53,348 nucleotides of DNA from Paraglaciecola chathamensis S18K6 (lineage in GTDB: Bacteria > Pseudomonadota > Gammaproteobacteria > Enterobacterales > Alteromonadaceae). This document shows, one piece after another, positions 47,772 to 53,348 of the stretch (the first letter of the stretch is position 1; each line of letters starts with the position of its first letter). The notes under the pieces were generated by a model. That model worked only from the letters and a program-made list of their open reading frames with translations. It did no database searches and had not been told where the DNA came from. The stretch spans positions 1-53,348 of the forward strand of contig BAEM01000062.1 in the NCBI GenBank assembly GCA_000314955.1. The letters are read 5' to 3'. The translations under genes were made by a program, and so were the position numbers.

Positions 47772-49223
47772 ATGCAACCTTTATGGCTTTATCTGCATTT
47801 TCCTAACTTGCAGCTCGACTCTTACCACACTCTAGGCCCCTCTAGAGCGCGCCCTAACGAGCAGTTAGAGCCAGCTCAAGATGGCGTTGAGACACCTGTG
47901 GTCATCCTTGATATGCAACACGGCATTGTTCAGCTTAATCAAGCTGCTAGATTTGCTGGTATCAAGCCTTATATGAGTTTAGGCACAGCGGCTGCTTTAC
48001 ATGGGGGGTTACAAGTTGTGCCATTCAACCCAGAGATTGAAAAGCAGCAGTTGAGTATGATCGCACATCGCTTATACATGGTGGTTTGTGATATTTGTTT
48101 TTTCAGTGAGCAAGGGCTACTGCTTCGAGTAGACAATATGCTGCGCTTATACGGCGGCTTACTGCAGTTGTGGAATATAATACAAACACAGCTAGCGCCT
48201 TTAAACGTCGAGTTTAGTTTTGCCACAGGCAGTTCGCCATTAGCCGCTAAATTACTTGCTCTTAAAAAATGGGATCACATTACTGACGATCCCAAATTAA
48301 TGAAACAGGCACTCAAACAGGTCGATTTAACCTTTACCGAATTATCTCAAAAAGACATTACTAAACTCAATAGTGTAGGCGTGAGCACGGTTGAACAATT
48401 ATTTGCTATTCCCTTTAGCGATTTACATAAACGTTTCGATACTCAGGTCATCACTTATTTAGGGCAATTAAGAGGAGACTTTAAACATCCGGTCGACTTC
48501 TTTCATCCTGCACAACGCTTTGAACAATACATTGAGTTTTTGTATGAGATTGAACGCAGCGATTTATTACTTCAGCCAATGCATAAGGTACTTTCAAATT
48601 TAGAAAACTTCTTACTATTAAGAGATGAATTGACTCAAGAATTAAGCATTACCTTGTATCAGCGAGACAAAGAAAATATCGAATTTGTAGTGGGAGCCCA
48701 ACAGGGTGAATATCGCGCTAAAGATTGGTTAGGGTTGCTCGCTTTAAAGTTAGATAACCTAATATTGAATGCCCCTATCGTTGGCCTGCAATTAAACGTG
48801 AAAAACACCTTTGTACGTAGCCCAGACAAGCATGATTTATTCTTGGGTAAGCAAGGGGCAATTTCTCGACTACAGCTTATTTCGTTACTACAAGCCAAGT
48901 TAGGTGACGATGCGCTTTTTAGCCCCATGACCGTCAACGACTATCGACCAGAACGAGCATCTCAGTATTGTTGCGCTTTAACCGTAAACGAGCAAAACCC
49001 TATTTACCGCCCCCCACTAAGGCCAAGTTTCTTACTACCTGAACCTAGTTTGCTTACTCAGCATGTATCGATCGTGCATGGCCCTGAACGCATCAGCACA
49101 GGTTGGTGGGATCATCACCCTGTTGTGCGAGATTATTTCATCGCAACCAGTGAGCAAGGACAATGGTTTTGGGTATTTAAAACACCCGATAATAAATGGT
49201 TTTTACAGGGCATATTCAGCTAG
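47772..49223 (+). CDS. imuB: ImuB, Y-family polymerase-like protein
   Basis: A 483-residue Y-family relative. The start LYLHFPNLQLDS lacks the paired catalytic acidic residues of active Y-family polymerases, as is usual for ImuB, which instead connects DnaE2 to the sliding clamp. The central LLLRVDNMLRLYGG, a helix-hairpin-helix segment (LNSVGVSTVEQLFAIPFSDLHKRF) and the C-terminal YRPERASQY support the family. It follows imuA by nine bases and ends two bases before dnaE2. Confidence 0.93.
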   Translation: MQPLWLYLHFPNLQLDSYHTLGPSRARPNEQLEPAQDGVETPVVILDMQHGIVQLNQAARFAGIKPYMSLGTAAALHGGLQVVPFNPEIEKQQLSMIAHRLYMVVCDICFFSEQGLLLRVDNMLRLYGGLLQLWNIIQTQLAPLNVEFSFATGSSPLAAKLLALKKWDHITDDPKLMKQALKQVDLTFTELSQKDITKLNSVGVSTVEQLFAIPFSDLHKRFDTQVITYLGQLRGDFKHPVDFFHPAQRFEQYIEFLYEIERSDLLLQPMHKVLSNLENFLLLRDELTQELSITLYQRDKENIEFVVGAQQGEYRAKDWLGLLALKLDNLILNAPIVGLQLNVKNTFVRSPDKHDLFLGKQGAISRLQLISLLQAKLGDDALFSPMTVNDYRPERASQYCCALTVNEQNPIYRPPLRPSFLLPEPSLLTQHVSIVHGPERISTGWWDHHPVVRDYFIATSEQGQWFWVFKTPDNKWFLQGIFS

Positions 49224-49225
49224 CT

Positions 49226-52200
49226 ATGCCCTTTGGAAACACCCGATATGCTGAATTGTTTTGTCAAAGTAATTTTAGTTTTTTACAAGCGGCATCACAC
49301 CCAAGCGAGCTTATTTATCAAGCTGACTACTTAGGTTATCAAGCACTTGCTATTACTGATGAATGTAGTGTTGCAGGAATAGTACGTGCTTACTCCGAAA
49401 TAAAAAGTAAAGATCTTAAGGTCAAACTAATTGTGGGCAGCTTGCTCCATTTTAATGCTGAACTAACCCTAGTCTTACTATGCCCAAACCACCGAGCTTA
49501 TTCTGAGCTCTGTCGAATTATTACCAACGCTCGGCGCCGCGCAGAAAAAGGTAAATACCAACTTGATTTATGGGATCTAAAAACCACTAAACACTGCTTA
49601 GCAATTTGGCTTCCTAGTGGAGACCTAGCGTCTGATAAACACTGGGCTAAATGGTTAGACAAGAATTACCCTGCCCGTTTGTGGCTTGGCTATCAGCGCC
49701 ATTTACTTTCAGACGAACATCTATATCAGGCTCATTGTGAAATGCTTAGCGAGCAATTCAGTATTCCTATTACCGCTTGCGGGGGTGTTCTCATGCATTC
49801 ACCCGAACGCTACGAACTACTTTGTGTATTAAATTCAATACACAAAGTTAATAATATCGAACATTCAGTGGAAAAAATTCCACAAAACGCTGAGCGCAGT
49901 CTAAGGCCTATTAGCAAGCTAAAAAGACTGTATCCAGCGAAGTGGCTGGCTGAAAGCGCCAGCATTGCAAATTTATGCACGTTTGATTTAAGTGAGCTGA
50001 GTTATCAATATCCTGCTGAGCTTATCCCAAAGGGGGCGACTCCCACTTCGCATCTGCGCGATTTGGTTAAAAGAGGCATGTCAATCCGATTCTCCGAAGG
50101 GGCAAGTTTTGCAATAAGACGCATTATTGCAAAAGAGCTTAAACTCATCGAAGCATTGAAATATGAATTTTTCTTTTTAACCATTTCAGACATTGTTCAG
50201 TACGCCAAAGCTCAGCACATTTTGTATCAAGGCAGAGGGTCTGCAGCTAATTCTGTGGTCTGTTATTGTTTAGAAATTACCGCCGTCGACCCTAGACAAA
50301 TCTCTGTTTTATTCGAGCGTTTTATCTCAAAGGAACGAAATGAACCACCGGATATTGATGTTGATTTCGAACACGAAAGACGTGAAGAAGTCATTCAATA
50401 TATTTACAAAAAGTATGACCGAGAGCGAACCGCAATTGCAGCCACAGTGATCTCATATCGTCAAAAAAGTGCGATCCGCGATGTAGGAAAAGCATTAGGT
50501 ATTCATGAGTCTCAACTCGACTTTTTTATAAAAAATATTAATCGGCGAGATAAAGCACTTAACTGGCAAGCACAAATCTCAGAGCTCGGGTTAGACCCAA
50601 GTTCTGGCAAAGGTAAGCATTTCATTCACTTGGTAAATGAAATTAAAGGCTTTCCCCGTCACTTATCCCAACATGTTGGGGGCTTTGTGATCTCAGCCAA
50701 TCCACTTTATCAACTCGTGCCTATTGAAAATGCCTCTATGGCTGAACGTAGTGTCATCCAGTGGGACAAAGATGACTTAGAAAGCTTAGGACTACTTAAA
50801 GTAGATGTACTGGCACTGGGTATGTTAACCGCCATACGAAAAACGTTTGATTTAATTAGGCAGCATCATAATAAAACGATTTCAATTGCTGATATTACCC
50901 GGCTGCCTAGTGATCCTGATGTTTACGCCATGATACAAAAAGCAGATACCGTGGGTGTATTTCAGATTGAATCCCGCGCGCAAATGACCATGCTGCCCCG
51001 CTTACGCCCTAAGTGCTTTTACGATTTAGTCATTCAGATAGCTATTGTCAGACCTGGACCAATTCAAGGCGATATGGTGCATCCTTTTCTAAAACGTCGC
51101 GACGGCTTAGAGCCTGTTGAGTACCCCTCTAAAGAAGTAGAGTCAGTGCTGTCTCGTACTATGGGTGTCCCCATATTTCAGGAACAAGTAATAAAGATTG
51201 CTATGGTTGCAGCAGGCTTTAGTGGTGGCGAAGCAGATCAACTGCGCAGAGCAATGGCCAGCTGGAAGAAAACCGGTGAGTTAATTAAATTTAAAGACAA
51301 ACTCATTAAAGGCATGCTGGCAAGGGGTTACAAAGTTCAGTTCGCTGAACAGCTATATAAGCAAATATGCGGCTTTGGTGAATATGGATTCCCTGAGTCA
51401 CATTCCGCCTCTTTTTCAGTACTGGCCTATGTATCTTCTTGGCTAAAATATTATTACCCAGAAAGTTTTTATTGCGGGCTACTAAACAGTTGGCCAATGG
51501 GTTTTTATACGCCTGATCAGCTGATTCAAGATGCTAAGCGTCATCACATTGAAGTTTTGCCTGTGTGCATCAATGCTTCGTATTATGATCACATTATAGA
51601 AACAGCAGACAACCAACTTGCTCTTCGTTTAGGCTTTCGATTAATTAAAGGCTTATCACGCAGAGAAATTGAAGAATTTGTTGATTCACGGCCAAACCAG
51701 GGCTATAGCGAATTGGCTCAACTTAAAGAATCAGGTTTAACCAAGGCATCCTTAGAAGCATTGGCCAGCGCCAATGCCTTTAGCAGTCTTAGTGACAATC
51801 GTTACACGGCCAAGTGGTCACTCATGGACTCTCAAAGCGATCTCCCCTTATTTAAACAATTGACCATGGACAATGATTTTAACCCTGAACAACCTAGTGA
51901 ATTCAGCGCCTTGTTAGAAGACTATCGAACTACGGGTATGAGCTTACATTCACACCCAATACGCTTACTAAGCGAAGCTAACTTGTTAGGTCATTATACG
52001 CCTGCAGCACAGCTAGACACTATTACGCATAAATCCGTGATTAAAGTCGTTGGTTTAGTAAAAGGAAGACAGAGTCCAGGTACTGCATCTGGCGTTACCT
52101 TTATCACTCTTGAAGATCATACAGGCAATAGCAACGTGATCGTTTGGCAAGCAACGGCGCGCGCTCAAAAACAAGCGTATTTAAAAGCGCAAATACTCAA

Positions 52201-52318
52201 AGTCACCGGAATACTAGAAAGAGGAGATGGCGGCGTAACGCATATCATCGCCGGAAGACTAGAAGACCTAAGCCATTTAGTAGACGAACTAGCCATTCAC
52301 TCAAGAGATTTTCATTAA
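49226..52318 (+). CDS. dnaE2: Error-prone DNA polymerase DnaE2
   Basis: A 1030-residue C-family polymerase, the catalytic part of the SOS mutasome. The N-terminal PHP domain begins YAELFCQSNFSFLQAASHP. Polymerase motifs include YQGRGSAANSVVCYCLEIT, the catalytic acidic trio (PDIDVDFEHERREEV), RPGPIQGDMVHPFLKRR, and FPESHSASFSVLAY. A C-terminal OB-fold (about 940-1030) ends the protein. The ATG at 49226, two bases after the imuB stop, gives the standard N-terminus (MPFGNTRYAELF); an earlier in-frame ATG at 49196 overlaps imuB. Length is normal for the family. Confidence 0.96.
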   Translation: MPFGNTRYAELFCQSNFSFLQAASHPSELIYQADYLGYQALAITDECSVAGIVRAYSEIKSKDLKVKLIVGSLLHFNAELTLVLLCPNHRAYSELCRIITNARRRAEKGKYQLDLWDLKTTKHCLAIWLPSGDLASDKHWAKWLDKNYPARLWLGYQRHLLSDEHLYQAHCEMLSEQFSIPITACGGVLMHSPERYELLCVLNSIHKVNNIEHSVEKIPQNAERSLRPISKLKRLYPAKWLAESASIANLCTFDLSELSYQYPAELIPKGATPTSHLRDLVKRGMSIRFSEGASFAIRRIIAKELKLIEALKYEFFFLTISDIVQYAKAQHILYQGRGSAANSVVCYCLEITAVDPRQISVLFERFISKERNEPPDIDVDFEHERREEVIQYIYKKYDRERTAIAATVISYRQKSAIRDVGKALGIHESQLDFFIKNINRRDKALNWQAQISELGLDPSSGKGKHFIHLVNEIKGFPRHLSQHVGGFVISANPLYQLVPIENASMAERSVIQWDKDDLESLGLLKVDVLALGMLTAIRKTFDLIRQHHNKTISIADITRLPSDPDVYAMIQKADTVGVFQIESRAQMTMLPRLRPKCFYDLVIQIAIVRPGPIQGDMVHPFLKRRDGLEPVEYPSKEVESVLSRTMGVPIFQEQVIKIAMVAAGFSGGEADQLRRAMASWKKTGELIKFKDKLIKGMLARGYKVQFAEQLYKQICGFGEYGFPESHSASFSVLAYVSSWLKYYYPESFYCGLLNSWPMGFYTPDQLIQDAKRHHIEVLPVCINASYYDHIIETADNQLALRLGFRLIKGLSRREIEEFVDSRPNQGYSELAQLKESGLTKASLEALASANAFSSLSDNRYTAKWSLMDSQSDLPLFKQLTMDNDFNPEQPSEFSALLEDYRTTGMSLHSHPIRLLSEANLLGHYTPAAQLDTITHKSVIKVVGLVKGRQSPGTASGVTFITLEDHTGNSNVIVWQATARAQKQAYLKAQILKVTGILERGDGGVTHIIAGRLEDLSHLVDELAIHSRDFH

Positions 52319-52345
52319 TACCAATTCCATTAAATAATTAGCCAC
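52316..52345 (+). repeat. TAATACC-type dispersed repeat, copy 3
   Basis: Starting at the dnaE2 stop codon, TAATACCAATTCCATTAA is the fullest copy of the short repeat also seen at the window start and after the AraC gene. No hairpin or function is evident. Confidence 0.4.
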
Positions 52346-52407
52346 TCAGCGAATATTTAAAGGGACTTAATTAAGGCAATTGAACGACCTGAGCTATGCG
52401 AATGGCT

Positions 52408-52501
52408 GGGTGAAAACGGGGTTCTCTGGAGCACAGCTCCAGCCGTTTGAACGGGCAGCATGGATGCTGCACTGGAGGTAGCCCCATGGATGGGTGACAC
52501 C
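52408..52501. repeat. Multi-hairpin element, copy A
   Basis: Begins GGGTGAAAACGG. Then come stem CTGGAGC-ACA-GCTCCAG (52426-52442), CCGTT/AACGG (52443-52454), GCAGCA-TGGA-TGCTGC (52455-52470) and CCCA-TGGA-TGGG (52483-52494), enclosed partly by AGGT/ACCT. Linkers TGAACG and CTGG recur in copy B. It does not look coding: the short frames across it break the hairpins arbitrarily and lack ribosome sites. Confidence 0.75.
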
Positions 52502-52561
52502 TAGCCGTCTACTACGTTAACCAGCTTTGAAATGTGATTGTGACTACAGTTGATTTTCCTT

Positions 52562-52623
52562 TAGCGCAGAAACGAAAAAAGCCACCCGATTAAGGTGGCT
52601 TCGTTCTAAATGGGAGTCTGGCG
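52562..52623 (-). repeat. Duplicated rRNA terminator, distal copy
   Basis: These 62 bases match 52925-52986 with one mismatch. They contain the terminator stem GCCACC/GGTGGC (52581-52599) with T-run on the minus strand, and the last bases of the 5S 3' end (52616-52623). A complete 5S gene does not follow; the match ends there. Confidence 0.85.
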
Positions 52624-52680
52624 TTGTCTTCCGGCAACCGCGTTGTCTTCCGGCAACCGCGTTGTCTCGCAACGCGGTTG
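52623..52680. repeat. Two 19-bp tandem repeats and a long hairpin
   Basis: GTTGTCTTCCGGCAACCGC is repeated exactly at 52623-52641 and 52642-52660; each unit carries a GTTG/CAAC dyad. The second unit runs into a perfect 11-base-pair stem CAACCGCGTTG-TCTCG-CAACGCGGTTG (52654-52680). It directly joins the truncated 5S end, so it marks the junction of a rearrangement or insertion. Confidence 0.75.
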
Positions 52681-52688
52681 TCGCATGG

Positions 52689-52790
52689 GGGTGAAGACGG
52701 AGGCTTTTGCGAAGCGAAGCTTTGCCCGTCTGAACGACACGCCATGGATGGCGTGGCTGGTGCGCAACACCAGGGATGGGTTGTTCTTCA
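52689..52790. repeat. Multi-hairpin element, copy B
   Basis: Begins GGGTGAAGACGG. Stems: GCGAAGC-GAA-GCTTTGC inside an outer GACGG/CCGTC, then TGAACG linker, ACGCCA-TGGA-TGGCGT (52739-52754), and CTGGTG-CGCAA-CACCAG (52757-52773), followed by GGATGGGTTG. Order, linkers and the TGGA loop match copy A, but the stem bases differ while still pairing. Confidence 0.75.
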
Positions 52791-52924
52791 GATTTCATGC
52801 AAAGCGCTAGAGTTGAATGCCACTCGATGGATTTGGTTTCTCTATACGGGAATAGCTTTGCGCGACAGCGCTTAGGATGAAGCCACCTTATCAATGTTGT
52901 TTAGATAGCCTTTGATTTCTTCTA

Positions 52925-52986
52925 TAGCGCAGAAACGAAAAAAGCCACCCGATTAAGGTGGCTTCATTCTAAATGGGAGTCTGGCG
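52925..52986 (-). repeat. Duplicated rRNA terminator, proximal copy
   Basis: Contains the active terminator and the final bases of the 5S gene. One mismatch (A for G at the T-run-distal side) separates it from 52562-52623. Matching continues weakly upstream of 52925 (TTGATTT), giving roughly 75 bases of shared ancestry. Confidence 0.85.
52937..52965 (-). terminator. Terminator of the rRNA operon
   Basis: On the minus strand GCCACC and GGTGGC (52957-52962 and 52944-52949) form the stem, followed by six T. It lies about 15 bases past the 5S 3' end. Its duplicate is at 52581-52602, so a transcript reading past it would meet a second one. Confidence 0.9.
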
Positions 52987-53096
52987 GTGTGCTACTCTCG
53001 CATGGGGAAACCCCATACTACCATCGCCGCTAATGCGTTTCACTTCTGAGTTCGAGATGGGATCAGGTGGGGCCGCATCGCTATGGCCGCCAGACA
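52978..53096 (-). rRNA. rrf: 5S ribosomal RNA
   Basis: About 119 bases. On the minus strand it begins TGTCTGGCGGCCATAGCG, contains CCATCTCGAACTCAGAAG and GAAACG, then CGATGGTAGTATGGGG and CCCCATGCGAGAGTAG, and ends CCGCCAGAC, pairing with the 5' end to close helix I. The ends are set from that helix and may be off by one or two bases. Confidence 0.96.
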
Positions 53097-53348
53097 TAAA
53101 CTGTTATTTATCAAGCCTTAGCTCAATAAATCAATATGTAAAAGCTGATGCCGTTCCTGTTAAGGTCTGGCTGTAATCGTCGCTAAATCTCTTTAGTCTT
53201 ACTCTTGATTAAATACTTGTCATACATTCAACGTACAAACTTCTATCTACCTCTAACTTTAGCGAGTAGGTAAATGGTCAGGAAGGTCTCCTTCCGTTTA
53301 AGCCATTTAACACGACTCGTTCGCTAGAACGATATAAAAAAGTCATTT
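53097..53348 (-). other. 23S-5S internal transcribed spacer
   Basis: No 23S sequence is recognised up to the window edge, so the spacer between 23S and 5S is at least 252 bases here. It contains the hairpin GGAAGG-TCT-CCTTCC (53281-53295) and no tRNA. The 23S and 16S genes should lie beyond the right edge. Confidence 0.7.

Noticed and set aside
52544-52894. Minus-strand 116-codon frame and overlapping plus-strand frames near the 5S gene
   Set aside because: They cross the duplicated terminator and the hairpin repeats, have no ribosome site and reflect the structured repeats, not protein coding.
52319-52980. CRISPR-like array because of repeated palindromes
   Set aside because: Units differ in length and sequence, there are no regular spacers and no cas genes.
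52973-53176. Plus-strand 67-codon frame over the 5S gene
   Set aside because: It is the reverse complement of 5S rRNA.

Overview
The window looks like a chromosomal segment of a marine gammaproteobacterium of the order Alteromonadales, probably Alteromonadaceae close to Glaciecola/Paraglaciecola. This rests on gene order and protein resemblance (kbl-tdh beside glpE-glpG, waaA/coaD/mutM with Kdo kinase, rpmB-rpmG-radC-coaBC-slmA, an imuA-imuB-dnaE2 cassette) and on the large stock of c-di-GMP and TonB proteins. No species can be proved from sequence reading alone. It is mostly core chromosome; I see no intact insertion sequence, prophage, CRISPR array or tRNA gene.

Layout. 1-2900: a leader region, an Asp-nucleophile alpha/beta hydrolase, a secreted LigE-type DNA ligase and a periplasmic cytochrome c5. 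2.9-7.6 kb: a GAF-GAF-GGDEF-EAL protein with a damaged EAL domain, converging on Rep helicase. 7.7-9.7 kb: ubiK facing ubiC-ubiA, with the decayed 3' end of a chemoreceptor gene trapped between ubiK and ubiA. 9.8-13.7 kb: a secreted stand-alone FliL-like protein, then glpE-glpG (rhodanese, rhomboid protease) and the kbl-tdh threonine catabolic operon. 13.9-17.9 kb: a tight three-gene operon of a periplasmic binding-protein-like protein, an outer-membrane barrel and a membrane GGDEF/EAL protein. 18.2-24.6 kb: lipopolysaccharide and envelope genes (waaA, a GT4 glycosyltransferase, kdkA, a Wzi-like barrel, a CDP-glycerol transferase relative) with coaD among them. 24.6-30.3 kb: mutM, rpmG/rpmB, a GT2 glycosyltransferase, radC, coaBC and slmA. 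30.4-38.8 kb: two DUF885 peptidase-like proteins around an M28 lipoprotein peptidase and a DUF1820 protein, an A+T-rich pair of orphan lipoprotein genes, and an EVE-domain protein.

38.9-44.7 kb is a phosphorus-scavenging operon: a TonB-dependent receptor, a purple-acid-phosphatase-like enzyme and a double-propeller phytase lipoprotein, with a Pho-box-like repeat upstream. Next come a GGDEF-like membrane protein whose signature is AGDRF and an adjoining AraC regulator. 47.0-52.3 kb is the SOS mutagenesis cassette imuA-imuB-dnaE2 behind a near-perfect LexA box.

The last kilobase is the distal end of an rRNA operon read on the minus strand: 23S-5S spacer, 5S rRNA and its terminator. The terminator and the first few bases of the 5S 3' end are duplicated about 360 bp away. 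Between and beside the two copies lie two copies of a multi-hairpin element whose stems differ but whose pairing, loops and linkers are conserved. This is the best candidate here for an undescribed sequence system.
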